This document shows, in pieces, positions 7,125 through 13,776 of a stretch of DNA of 15,116 bases. The notes under the pieces were generated by a model. The model was not told the origin of the DNA and ran no database searches. It saw only the letters and a list, made by a program, of their open reading frames with translations. Origin of the DNA: an uncultured Oscillospiraceae bacterium. Its GTDB lineage: Bacteria > Bacillota > Clostridia > Oscillospirales > Ruminococcaceae. A program made the position numbers and the translations under genes. The stretch is from the NCBI GenBank assembly GCA_958403605.1, contig CATXYA010000004.1, positions 1 through 15,116 on the forward strand, given 5' to 3'. Position 1 is the first letter of the stretch; every line of letters begins with the position of its first letter.

Positions 7125-7130
7125 AGGAGG
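7125..7130 (+). promoter_or_regulatory. RBS of htpG
   Basis: AGGAGG, 10 nt before the ATG at 7141. Confidence 0.9.
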
Positions 7131-7140
7131 CGCATTTCAA

Positions 7141-9054
7141 ATGGCAGTCAAACAATTCAAGGCGGAGTCGAAACGGCTCCTTGATTTGATGATCAACTCC
7201 ATCTACACCCACAAAGAGATCTTTCTGCGCGAGCTCATCAGCAACGCCAGCGACGCGGTGGACAAGCTGTATTTCCGCAGCCTGACGGATGACAGCGTGA
7301 CGCTGAAAAAGAAAGACCTCTGCATTCGCATCGCCCCCGACAAGGAGGCCCGCGTGCTCACCGTGTCCGACAACGGCATCGGCATGACCAAGGAAGAGCT
7401 GGAAAAGAATCTGGGCACCATCGCCAAAAGCGGCAGCCTGGATTTCAAGCAGGAAAACGAGCAGGGCAACAAGATCGACATCATCGGCCAGTTCGGCGTC
7501 GGGTTCTACTCGGCGTTCATGGTGGCGTCCAGGGTGACGGTGATCAGCCGCGCCTTCGGCAGTGACGAGGCCTGGAAGTGGGAGTCCAAGGGCGCCGAGG
7601 GCTACACGCTGACGGCCTGCGAAAAAGAGGCCCCGGGCACCGAGATCATCCTGTGCCTGAAAGAGGACACGGATGATGAGAAATACAGTGATTACCTGGA
7701 GGAATACCGCCTGACGGAGCTGGTGAAGAAGTATTCCGATTACATCCGCTATCCCATCAAGATGCTGCGCCACAAGAGCCGCATGGTGGAGGGCTCCGAC
7801 AAGGACGAAAAGGGCGAGTACAAGACGCCGGATTACGAGGACTATGTCGAGGACGAGACGCTCAACAGCATGGTGCCGCTGTGGAAGCGGGACAAAAAGA
7901 AGGTCACCAAGGAAGAGTACGACAGCTTCTACAAAGAGAAGTTCGGCGATTGGAGCGAGCCCGCCAAGGTCATCCAGTCCAAGACCGAGGGCACGGCCAC
8001 GTACAATGCGCTGCTGTTCATCCCCTCCCGCGCGCCCTATAACTACTATACCAAAGAGTATGAAAAGGGCCTGCAGCTTTATGCCAGCGGCGTGCTAATC
8101 ATGGAGAAATGCGCCGATCTGCTGCCCGATTACTTCAGCTTCGTGCGCGGCCTGGTGGACAGCCAGGACCTCTCGCTGAACATCAGCCGCGAGATGCTGC
8201 AGCACGACAGTCAGCTGCGCCTGATCCGCAATACCCTGGAGCGCAAAATCAAAAACGAGCTGACCGCCTGGATGAAGAGCGAGCGCGAGGAATACGACAA
8301 ATTCTTCGGCAACTTCGGCCTGCAGCTGAAAGTGGGCTGCTATGCGGAATTCGGCGCGCACAAGGACGTGCTGCAGGACCTGCTGCTGTTCCACAGCGCC
8401 AAGGAGAACAAGCTCATCTCCTTGCGGGAGTATGTGGACGCCATGGCCGAGAGCCAACAATATGTCTATTACGCCGCGGGCGAGAGCGTGGAGAAGCTGG
8501 CGAAGCTACCCGCCGCCGAGCGCGTGCTGGACAAGGGCTTCGATATCCTCTACCTGACGGACGACGTGGACGAATTCGTGCTGCAGATGCTGCGGGAGTA
8601 TGACAAGAAGGAGTTTCGCAAGATTTCCGGCGACGACCTGGGCCTGGAGACCGAAGAGGAAAAGGAAGAGCTGAAAAAGAAAAACGAGGAGCACAAGGAC
8701 CTCTTTTCCGCCATGCAGGAAGCTCTGGAGGGCAAAGTGGCCGAGGTGCGCCTGAGCGACCGGCTGAAGAGCCACCCCGTGTGCCTGTCCTCCAGCGGCC
8801 CCTTGTCCATTGAGATGGAAAAGGTGCTCAACAGCATGCCCGCCCAGCAGGAAAAGGTGGAGAGCCGCAAGGTGCTGGAGCTCAACGGCAGCCACGCCGT
8901 GTTTGCGGCCCTGGAAAAAGCCCAGGCGGACGGTGACAAGGACAAGCTGGCCGCCTACAGCCTGCTGCTGTACGACCAGGCCCGCCTCATCGAGGGCCTG
9001 CCCATCGAGGACCCCGTGGCCTACGCCAACCGCGTGTGCGAATTGATGAAATAA
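7141..9054 (+). CDS. htpG: HSP90 chaperone HtpG
   Basis: This 637-residue protein is the bacterial Hsp90, a cytosolic ATP-dependent dimeric chaperone that remodels client proteins, often with DnaK. The length is normal for the family. The N-terminal GHKL ATPase motifs are complete: [13 protein letters not shown] (adenine- and Mg-binding helix), DNGIGM and [12 protein letters not shown]. The middle domain carries the [10 protein letters not shown] segment, including the conserved catalytic Arg, and the C-terminal dimerisation part ([20 protein letters not shown]) is present. Start ATG follows AGGAGG. It is transcribed alone from a sigma-A promoter overlapped by CIRCE, so it is probably induced by heat through HrcA. 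In Bacillus subtilis htpG is not in the HrcA regulon, so this wiring is different. A strong terminator follows. Confidence 0.98.
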   Translation: MAVKQFKAESKRLLDLMINSIYTHKEIFLRELISNASDAVDKLYFRSLTDDSVTLKKKDLCIRIAPDKEARVLTVSDNGIGMTKEELEKNLGTIAKSGSLDFKQENEQGNKIDIIGQFGVGFYSAFMVASRVTVISRAFGSDEAWKWESKGAEGYTLTACEKEAPGTEIILCLKEDTDDEKYSDYLEEYRLTELVKKYSDYIRYPIKMLRHKSRMVEGSDKDEKGEYKTPDYEDYVEDETLNSMVPLWKRDKKKVTKEEYDSFYKEKFGDWSEPAKVIQSKTEGTATYNALLFIPSRAPYNYYTKEYEKGLQLYASGVLIMEKCADLLPDYFSFVRGLVDSQDLSLNISREMLQHDSQLRLIRNTLERKIKNELTAWMKSEREEYDKFFGNFGLQLKVGCYAEFGAHKDVLQDLLLFHSAKENKLISLREYVDAMAESQQYVYYAAGESVEKLAKLPAAERVLDKGFDILYLTDDVDEFVLQMLREYDKKEFRKISGDDLGLETEEEKEELKKKNEEHKDLFSAMQEALEGKVAEVRLSDRLKSHPVCLSSSGPLSIEMEKVLNSMPAQQEKVESRKVLELNGSHAVFAALEKAQADGDKDKLAAYSLLLYDQARLIEGLPIEDPVAYANRVCELMK

Positions 9055-9059
9055 AACAA

Positions 9060-9090
9060 AGAAGGGCGCACCAAATGCGCCCTTCTTTTT
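9060..9090 (+). terminator. Intrinsic terminator of htpG
   Basis: Perfect 11-bp stem AGAAGGGCGCA/TGCGCCCTTCT, loop CCAAA, followed by TTTTT. It begins 6 bases after the htpG stop. Confidence 0.95.
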
Positions 9091-9377
9091 GTGAGGGATC
9101 GGAAAGGCCGCGGGGCGCCCGCAAGCCTGTCCACCCGTAGCGGCGGCCATTGGCCGCCGTGGGAAATAACCACCTCTCAAGACCGCCCTTCCGTACTTCA
9201 AACGACCAACAGACAAAAAACACGCGTTGCAAAATAGCGCCCAAAGAAACACCGCCTGCAGCAACTTCTCATCGTTGCTGCAGGCGGTGTTTTCTATGAT
9301 TTGGCTTGATCGATAGCCGCATCTCATGCCCGATAGGGAACCGCCGTTCTTTTTCAGTTTTCCCCGGACGGCCATTT
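9091..9377. other. Intergenic region, htpG to PI-PLC-like gene
   Basis: No gene was seen. It holds a triloop palindrome CGGCGGCC-ATT-GGCCGCCG (9141-9159), the word CGCGTTGCAAAA (9223-9234) that recurs at 10792-10803, and the long hairpin at 9247-9292. The two flanking genes converge here. Confidence 0.6.
9247..9292 (-). terminator. Terminator-like long perfect hairpin
   Basis: A perfect 19-bp stem (9247-9265 with 9274-9292, inner part CTGCAGCAAC/GTTGCTGCAG) with an 8-nt loop. On the minus strand it is followed by CTTTGG after TTT, and on the plus strand TCTATG follows TTT. It lies about 86 bases past the stop of the PI-PLC-like gene and is probably its terminator, possibly acting in both directions. 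Confidence 0.65.
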
Positions 9378-10442
9378 TTACGCCAGCGCTCGGTCGTACG
9401 CGAGGATCTGTTCCATCAGCCGCGCGTGGGCGCCGCCCCGGGTGCTGAGGGTGTGGTCGGTCATCACGATGGGCAGCGCGCGCAGCCAGGTTTCCTGCTG
9501 CCGGTCCGCCAGCCGGGCGTTGAAGCCCTGTGCTCGGCGCAGCAGCGACCAGCTGGCGATGGCCTTGCAGATGCCGGAGGGGCTGGCCTGCATGGTCAGC
9601 ACCGCCTGCTGCACCCGGAAAACATCCCGGCTCACGGCACCCGCCTCCACGTCTGCGGCCCGGGCGTCCAAGTCGTCAAACACCACCCCGGCGCTGTCGG
9701 TGTTGGACCAGGGGCTGTAGATGCTGGCCGCATAGTCCAGGAACACCGCGCTGTCCCCCACATTTTTGCGCAGTATCAGGCAGGCGGCGCGGCTGCCGCT
9801 TGCGGTCACTTCCCCATAGGTGGCATCGGCAAGCCGGGGCGTTTGGGCATATGCCAGCAGACCGCTTTGCGCGACCAGCGCATCCAGCTCTTCCCCATGC
9901 GCGCCCGTCAGCAGCCCGTCCGCGGCGGTGGCGTCATAGCAGTGTTGGAAATCGAGGATCAGCACCTCGCCCGGGTGCTGCGCCAAAAAGGCGGTGAACG
10001 CCGCCAGGCACTGGGCCAAGGGAGCGCCGTAATAATTGTGGACCGTGTAGAATTCCCCGGTGTCCGCGTCCCGGGTGACCCGGAGATCGAAGTACCGCAC
10101 GCCTCCTGCCAGCAGCTCCGAAACGCTGGCCAACTGGGTCTTGCTTTGGCGGTAGCCCAGGCTTTTGCAGATGCCCAGCTGGAAGGGCGCGGCCACGGAG
10201 GCCGCATCTACCTTGCTTGACCGCTGCATCTCCGCCGTCAGCGCGTCGTGCGCGCCCAGCATAGCGATATCCACCAGCCGCTCCGGCCCTGACAGCGTCT
10301 CGCGCATCCAATGGGAATAGTCGACGTCGCCGGTCCCGGCGCTGGCGCCCAAAAATGGCAGCTCCAGCAGGACGACCAATAGGATCAGCAGCGCCAGCGC
10401 CGCCGCGGCGACCAGTTTCAGAATGCGTTTCAAAACAGCCAT
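9378..10442 (-). CDS. PI-PLC-like membrane-anchored phosphodiesterase
   Basis: This 354-residue protein belongs to the PI-PLC/GDPD-like TIM-barrel phosphodiesterases. Residues 5-30 form a hydrophobic signal-anchor, so the enzyme faces the outside. The X-domain landmarks are visible: LGAHDALT (62-69, first catalytic His 65, in place of GTHDS), LLAGGVRYFDLRV (110-122, metal/active-site Asp-x-Arg) and YTVHNYYG (132-139, second His 135), followed by the LILDFQH strand (161-167). Bacterial relatives cleave phosphatidylinositol or related phosphodiesters without, or with, calcium; the substrate here cannot be told. Start ATG lies 8 nt after GAGGGG. It is monocistronic, with an unusual long upstream region that may form a structured leader. 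The fold is confidently assigned, the exact activity is not. Confidence 0.85.
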   Translation of the reverse strand: MAVLKRILKLVAAAALALLILLVVLLELPFLGASAGTGDVDYSHWMRETLSGPERLVDIAMLGAHDALTAEMQRSSKVDAASVAAPFQLGICKSLGYRQSKTQLASVSELLAGGVRYFDLRVTRDADTGEFYTVHNYYGAPLAQCLAAFTAFLAQHPGEVLILDFQHCYDATAADGLLTGAHGEELDALVAQSGLLAYAQTPRLADATYGEVTASGSRAACLILRKNVGDSAVFLDYAASIYSPWSNTDSAGVVFDDLDARAADVEAGAVSRDVFRVQQAVLTMQASPSGICKAIASWSLLRRAQGFNARLADRQQETWLRALPIVMTDHTLSTRGGAHARLMEQILAYDRALA

Positions 10443-10478
10443 GACATTTTCCCCTCTTTTCTGTGAACTCCCGTTTGT

Positions 10479-10487
10479 ATTCTACCA
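10479..10487 (-). promoter_or_regulatory. Possible extended -10 near PI-PLC-like gene
   Basis: Minus-strand TGGTAGAAT (an extended -10 form) lies about 36 bases before the start codon. No -35 box is visible. It could be the direct promoter of the gene. Confidence 0.35.
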
Positions 10488-10525
10488 TGACGCCGCGCAG
10501 CGGCCACCACAAAACCGCGTGCCCT

Positions 10526-10544
10526 TGCCAGCCAAAGGCTGGCA
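10526..10544. repeat. Triloop palindrome
   Basis: Perfect TGCCAGCC-AAA-GGCTGGCA. On the plus strand TTTT follows, on the minus strand no T-run follows. It belongs with the other 3-nt-loop palindromes of the intergenic regions. Confidence 0.5.
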
Positions 10545-10588
10545 TTTTCTGCGAAAAGCGGGCAAACCGGTTTCTTGCTGCGCAAGAA

Positions 10589-10706
10589 TTTTATTGCGCC
10601 TACGCGTGTAGAACACGCGCAGGTTCCGGCAATAAAACCCCGGCTCTGCGGTTTTGCATGATTCAATGCTCTCTCAGGCGTCAAAATCTTTGATTTTGGG
10701 AACGCC
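10589..10706 (-). ncRNA. Candidate structured leader RNA
   Basis: On the minus strand, downstream of an extended -10 promoter, two strong stem-loops can form. The first is at 10677-10706: outer GGCGT/ACGCC and inner CAAAATC/GATTTTG with a 3-nt loop and a one-sided 3-base bulge. The second is at 10589-10637: outer TTTTATTGC/GCAATAAAA (9 bp), inner CCT-CGCGTGT/ACACGCG-AGG with a loop of 3. They would lie in a roughly 265-base leader of the PI-PLC-like gene. No known riboswitch was recognised. It could instead be an interspersed repeat. Confidence 0.4.
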
Positions 10707-10714
10707 ATGAGGTT

Positions 10715-10723
10715 ATTATACCA
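10715..10723 (-). promoter_or_regulatory. Extended -10 promoter
   Basis: Minus-strand TGGTATAAT is a perfect extended -10 (TG-n-TATAAT). No clear -35 box is 17 bases upstream. Transcription would start near 10708 and run through the structured region toward the PI-PLC-like gene. Confidence 0.55.
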
Positions 10724-10832
10724 GTCCCGGCGGGTGTCCGGGCGCCGAAAATTCCGCCGCCGTTTTGGCGGTTCTGCTGAAAAGACAAGCGCGCGTTGCA
10801 AAACGGCATGTAAAGAATAAGCAGTTGCCTCT

Positions 10833-10860
10833 GTAGGGAACGCCGTCCCCGGCGTTCCGC
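10833..10860 (+). repeat. 28-bp inverted repeat, left copy
   Basis: This 28-base unit (starting GTAGGGAACGCCG) is repeated exactly in inverted form at 11007-11034. Each unit is itself a hairpin: GGAACGCCG/CGGCGTTCC with a 4-nt loop. The enclosed 146 bases hold no gene, and no target-site duplication was seen at the outer ends. Confidence 0.9.
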
Positions 10861-11006
10861 TCCCTATGAAATAGCACAGGTTGGGATCAGCGGGCCATGG
10901 CTTTGCGAAGATGTAGGGAACTCCAACAAAGGCGGCTTTTCGGGGGGCGTTTCCACAACAAGGCGCTGCACAAGACAAGAAGGTCCCCCCATTCTGACTT
11001 TCAGCG

Positions 11007-11034
11007 GCGGAACGCCGGGGACGGCGTTCCCTAC
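11007..11034 (-). repeat. 28-bp inverted repeat, right copy
   Basis: Exact reverse complement of 10833-10860, with the same internal 9-bp stem. Confidence 0.9.
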
Positions 11035-11077
11035 CGGGCCTGGGATGCGGCGATCGATCAAGCAAAACAATGAAAAG

Positions 11078-11117
11078 CACCTCCTGCAACAACCATGGAA
11101 AGCTGTTGCAGGGGGTG
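11078..11117 (-). terminator. Intrinsic terminator of zinc-ribbon gene
   Basis: On the minus strand CACCCCCTGCAACA pairs with TGTTGCAGGAGGTG (one mismatch), followed by CTTTTCATTGTTTT. It lies 9 bases past the stop at 11127. Confidence 0.85.
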
Positions 11118-11126
11118 TTTTAAGGT

Positions 11127-11741
11127 TCAATACCAATAATACGGCGGGAGCATCCAGGCGAAGGCCATCAGCAGTCCCACCAAGAGCAGGCAGAGAATGA
11201 GCAGCAGGACCTTTGCCAGCAGCAGCCCCTTGGCCAGCGCCCGGTGATTGGGGCCGGACGCGGAATCGAACGCCCACACCAGCAGGACGATCCACCCCAC
11301 CAGGGGCAGCAGGCCCAGCAGCACCAGGCCCAGCACCCCGCCGGTGGTCAGCAGATCCGCCTGGGGCCGTGCAAATTGCTGAGCCGCCCGCTCCATGCCC
11401 ACTGGGGCGTACTTGGGCGCGGCAGGACGCGGCGCGGGCCGCGGCGGAACGGGCTGTTCCTCCAGCTCCTGCGGCGGCTGAAGCGGCGTGGGACGCAGTT
11501 CTTCCGTCACCGGCTGCGGCGGCACAGGCTCTTGCGGCCCGGCGGGCGGCTCGGCAGCCTGTTCCGGCTCCGCGGCAGCTTCCTGTGCCGGGAGCGTGTC
11601 CGGTTCCACAGCTTCTTCCGGGGCCACGGCGGCGGTGGGTTCCGCGGGCGCTTCCACCTCCGGCACCAAGCGTCCGCAGCGGGGGCAAAGCTGTGCGTCC
11701 GGCGGCAGCGCGGCGCCGCAGTAAATGCAGTAATGGACCAT
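11127..11741 (-). CDS. Zinc-ribbon membrane protein
   Basis: This 204-residue protein begins with a zinc ribbon (C5-x2-C8 and C19-x2-C22, with the typical YCIYCG and LCPRCG knuckles). A Pro/Glu/Ala-rich linker of about 100 residues follows, then two hydrophobic helices (about 134-158 and 172-196) and a YYWY end. The ribbon and linker are probably cytoplasmic. Such small zinc-ribbon membrane proteins are common in Firmicutes and mostly uncharacterised, so no function is assigned. AAGGAGG overlaps the stop region of the upstream methyltransferase gene, 12 bases away, so the two form an operon and may be translated together. A terminator follows directly. Confidence 0.88.
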   Translation of the reverse strand: MVHYCIYCGAALPPDAQLCPRCGRLVPEVEAPAEPTAAVAPEEAVEPDTLPAQEAAAEPEQAAEPPAGPQEPVPPQPVTEELRPTPLQPPQELEEQPVPPRPAPRPAAPKYAPVGMERAAQQFARPQADLLTTGGVLGLVLLGLLPLVGWIVLLVWAFDSASGPNHRALAKGLLLAKVLLLILCLLLVGLLMAFAWMLPPYYWY

Positions 11742-11753
11742 GGAAACGCCTCC

Positions 11754-12863
11754 TTAGAAGTACATATACACCTGGCACGGGATCATGCCGTTGTAAAGCT
11801 TGCGGCGGCGGCGGGCCTTTTGGCCGAAGTGCTGCTCAAAATCAGCGTCCGCCGTAATGATATACGCGCCGCGCACCGGAAACTGCGCCAAACGCCGCCC
11901 CAGCGCGGCCTCCAGCCGGGCCGCGCCCGCCAAATCGCCCAGGCGCTCGCCGTAGGGCGGGTTGGTGAAGACCATGCAGCCCGCGGGCGGCGCGAATTCC
12001 TGCACGTCCGCCACGGCAAAGCGGCAGTACCGCTCCACGCCCGCCTTTTTGGCGTTGGCGTTGGCCACCTCCACGGCAGCGGGGTCGATGTCATAGCCGA
12101 CGCCCTCGAAGGAGGCGTCCTTGCGGATCTCCTCCAGCGCCTTGGCCCGCTGGCGCGCCCAAGCCTCCGCGGGCACAAAGGCGTAGTGCTCGGCGGCGAA
12201 GCGGCGGCGCAGGCCGGGGGCGATGTTGGCCGCCTTCATCGCGGCCTCGATCATCAGCGTGCCGGAGCCGCAGAACGGGTCCTGCGCCACGGTATCCGGG
12301 TAAATGCGGCCCAGGTCGATCATCGCCGCGGCCAGCGTCTCCTTGATGGGCGCCAGCGTGGCGTTGCGGCGGTAGCCGCGCTTGTGCAGGCCGTCGCCGG
12401 AGGTGTCCAAAAACAACTCCGCCACATCCTTGCGGATAGAAAACCGCAGCTTGTACACCGCGCCCGTCTCCGGCAGCGTCTGGACGTGATGGCCGCGCTT
12501 GAGGCGTTCCACCACCGCCTTTTTGACGATGCTCTGGCAGGCGGGCACGCTGGAAAGCTGGCTGGAAAGGCTGGAACCCTTGACGGGAAAGGCCGCGTCG
12601 GCGGGCAGCAGCTCCTCCCAGGGCACCGCGGACACCGCGTCGAACAGCTCGTCGAAGGTGTGGACTGCCGCGGTCTTCAAAAGCAATAACACCCGCTCGG
12701 CGCAGCGGCTTTGCAGATTGGCCGCCGCCAAAACGTCCGCATCGCCCCGAAAGGCGACGCGCCCGTCCGTGACCGTCACGTCTTTGGCGCCAATGCGTTT
12801 AAAATCGAAAGCGGCGGCGCTCTCCGTGCCGAAGTAGCACGGGGCAACAAATTGATATTCCAA
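11754..12863 (-). CDS. THUMP-domain RNA N2-guanine methyltransferase
   Basis: This 369-residue protein matches the RlmL/YpsC-type S-adenosylmethionine-dependent methyltransferases that modify a guanine of 23S rRNA at N2. An N-terminal ferredoxin-like/THUMP RNA-binding part (about 1-165) is followed by LHKRGYRRN, a family hallmark. The Rossmann methyltransferase domain has DPFCGSGTLMIEAA near 193 (SAM binding) and TNPPYGERL near 298 (the N/D-PP-Y catalytic motif for exocyclic amino groups). The length fits the single-methyltransferase Firmicute form rather than the double enzyme of Escherichia coli. The start is TTG, placed 7 nt after AGGAG; no ATG alternative is near. It precedes the zinc-ribbon gene in a likely operon. 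Confidence 0.92.
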   Translation of the reverse strand: MEYQFVAPCYFGTESAAAFDFKRIGAKDVTVTDGRVAFRGDADVLAAANLQSRCAERVLLLLKTAAVHTFDELFDAVSAVPWEELLPADAAFPVKGSSLSSQLSSVPACQSIVKKAVVERLKRGHHVQTLPETGAVYKLRFSIRKDVAELFLDTSGDGLHKRGYRRNATLAPIKETLAAAMIDLGRIYPDTVAQDPFCGSGTLMIEAAMKAANIAPGLRRRFAAEHYAFVPAEAWARQRAKALEEIRKDASFEGVGYDIDPAAVEVANANAKKAGVERYCRFAVADVQEFAPPAGCMVFTNPPYGERLGDLAGAARLEAALGRRLAQFPVRGAYIITADADFEQHFGQKARRRRKLYNGMIPCQVYMYF

Positions 12864-12921
12864 AATGGCACTCCTTCAATGTCCGATGTTTTCCGCGGAA
12901 ACGTCCCGGAAACTACCTTGT

Positions 12922-12930
12922 ATCATAACA
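12922..12930 (-). promoter_or_regulatory. Extended -10 promoter of methyltransferase gene
   Basis: Minus-strand TGTTATGAT, an extended -10 form, lies directly after the hpf terminator and about 60 bases before the TTG start. No -35 box is visible, as that position is inside the terminator stem. Confidence 0.45.
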
Positions 12931-12963
12931 CAAAAACGGGGGCCGCGCAATCGCGGCCCCCGT
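12931..12963 (-). terminator. Intrinsic terminator of hpf
   Basis: Perfect 12-bp stem ACGGGGGCCGCG/CGCGGCCCCCGT with a 4-nt loop, followed on the minus strand by TTTTTGTG. It lies just past the hpf stop at 12975. Confidence 0.95.
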
Positions 12964-12974
12964 CCTTTTCTCTT

Positions 12975-13505
12975 TTAAGAACGCTCGGGGATCAGCACAC
13001 CGTAGGTGCCGTTTTTGCGCCGGTAGACCACGTGCACCTCGTCGGTATCCGCGTCCCGGAACAGGAAGAATTCGTGCCCCAGCATGTTCATCTCCAAAAT
13101 CGCCTCTTCCACCGTGCAGGGTTTCACCGGGAAGCGTTTTTCGCGGATGACATGATAGCTTTCCTCTTCCTCGGCCACATGTTCTTCCTCGGCATAAGCC
13201 TGTACCACAGGCTGCACGATCCGGCTGTCCAGCTTTTTGCGGTTTTTCACAATGCGGCGGGTCAGCAGGTCCACAGCGTCGTCAAAAGCATCCTCCATGC
13301 GGTCCGCTGATTTTTCCGCACGGCTGGTGAATCCCTTGTCCCGTACGGTGACCTCCACGGTCTGCCAGTCCTTTTCCACGGTGACCGTCACCTGAGCCTC
13401 GGCCTCATCCGAGAAAAACTTGTCGAACTTGGCAAGTCTTTTATCGACACGCTGCAAAAAGGTGTCTTTCAGGGTTACCTTCCGTCCTGTGCATGTGACT
13501 TTCAT
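12975..13505 (-). CDS. hpf: Ribosome hibernation promoting factor, long form
   Basis: This 176-residue protein is the long HPF, which binds the 30S subunit between head and body and pairs 70S ribosomes into inactive 100S dimers in stationary phase or stress. Residues 1-95 form the S30AE domain (MKVTCTGRKVTL, beta-alpha-beta-beta-beta-alpha pattern, ADRMEDAFDDAVDLL helix). A charged linker rich in Glu follows (about 98-118). Residues about 120-176 form the C-terminal dimerisation domain, with EKRFPVKPCTVEEAI and MNMLGHEFFLFRDADT. The ATG follows AAAGGAGG with 8-nt spacing. It has an excellent sigma-A promoter, a hairpin in the leader and a strong terminator, so it is a single-gene unit. Confidence 0.97.
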   Translation of the reverse strand: MKVTCTGRKVTLKDTFLQRVDKRLAKFDKFFSDEAEAQVTVTVEKDWQTVEVTVRDKGFTSRAEKSADRMEDAFDDAVDLLTRRIVKNRKKLDSRIVQPVVQAYAEEEHVAEEEESYHVIREKRFPVKPCTVEEAILEMNMLGHEFFLFRDADTDEVHVVYRRKNGTYGVLIPERS

Positions 13506-13529
13506 AAAAACAGCCTCCTTTACGGCTCT

Positions 13530-13554
13530 GGGACAAAGCCTTGGCCTTGTTCCC
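13530..13554 (-). promoter_or_regulatory. Leader hairpin of hpf
   Basis: Minus-strand GGGAACAAGGCC can pair with GGCTTTGTCCC across a 2-nt gap (imperfect). It lies between the promoter and the ribosome binding site, so it would be in the 5' leader. Function, such as stability or control, is not known. Confidence 0.4.
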
Positions 13555-13561
13555 TGATTTT

Positions 13562-13590
13562 AGTATACCACCCTTCCCCGCCCATTTCAA
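13562..13590 (-). promoter_or_regulatory. Sigma-A promoter of hpf
   Basis: On the minus strand -35 TTGAAA (13590-13585) and -10 TATACT (13567-13562) have 17-bp spacing, and the -10 is preceded by TGG, making an extended -10. It is the best promoter in the window. Confidence 0.9.
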
Positions 13591-13640
13591 GAAAGTTCTG
13601 TGTAATCTTTACAATTCCGCAGGGACTATTTTTTAACTTT

Positions 13641-13660
13641 TTGTGAATTATGTTTCACAA
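13641..13660. promoter_or_regulatory. Palindromic operator candidate
   Basis: Perfect inverted repeat TTGTGAA-N6-TTCACAA in the hpf/ytaF divergent region, about 50 bases upstream of the hpf -35 box. The half-sites equal those of the redox repressor Rex, but Rex sites usually have N4. The CRP/FNR reading (TGTGA...TCACA) would have a spacer of 8 instead of 6. Confidence 0.45.
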
Positions 13661-13761
13661 TTCTCCGCTTTTTGTCGGGAGCCGCTGAAAGCGGCAGGCG
13701 TTTCCGAAAAAGGATCCCGCACGCTTTTGCCCCGCCGGCAATAGATTGAAGCAGGGACTCT

Positions 13762-13768
13762 GGGGAGG
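13762..13768 (+). promoter_or_regulatory. RBS deciding the ytaF start
   Basis: GGGGAGG runs into the GTG at 13768, leaving no spacing, but is 8 nt from the in-frame GTG at 13777. The latter is therefore preferred. Confidence 0.75.
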
Positions 13769-13776
13769 TGAAGCCG

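Larger units (their letters stand above)
10443..11126. other. Gene-free region with structured sequence
   Basis: No believable gene was seen in 684 bases. The left part (10443-10723) has an extended -10 promoter reading toward the PI-PLC-like gene and several strong stem-loops. The middle holds a perfect 28-bp inverted repeat (10833-10860 and 11007-11034). The right end holds the terminator of the zinc-ribbon gene. A continuous minus-strand reading frame (10430-11092) spans it, but it crosses all these structures and shows no domain. Confidence 0.6.

Noticed and set aside
10600..10659. 19-codon minus-strand open frame (MQNRRAGVLLPEP...) as a leader peptide
   Set aside because: No ribosome binding site, and it is contained in the strong stem-loop of the candidate RNA.
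10833..11034. Insertion sequence or complete MITE
   Set aside because: No transposase is present and no target-site duplication is visible, so only the inverted repeats are annotated.
10430..11092. Minus-strand open frame of 220 codons through the gene-free region
   Set aside because: It overlaps the start of the PI-PLC-like gene, crosses the 28-bp inverted repeats, a promoter and stem-loops, begins inside a terminator, and shows no domain.
13641..13660. CRP/FNR site
   Set aside because: The TGTGA and TCACA halves are 8 bases apart, whereas CRP-type sites have 6, so it was reported only as a palindrome of unknown regulator.
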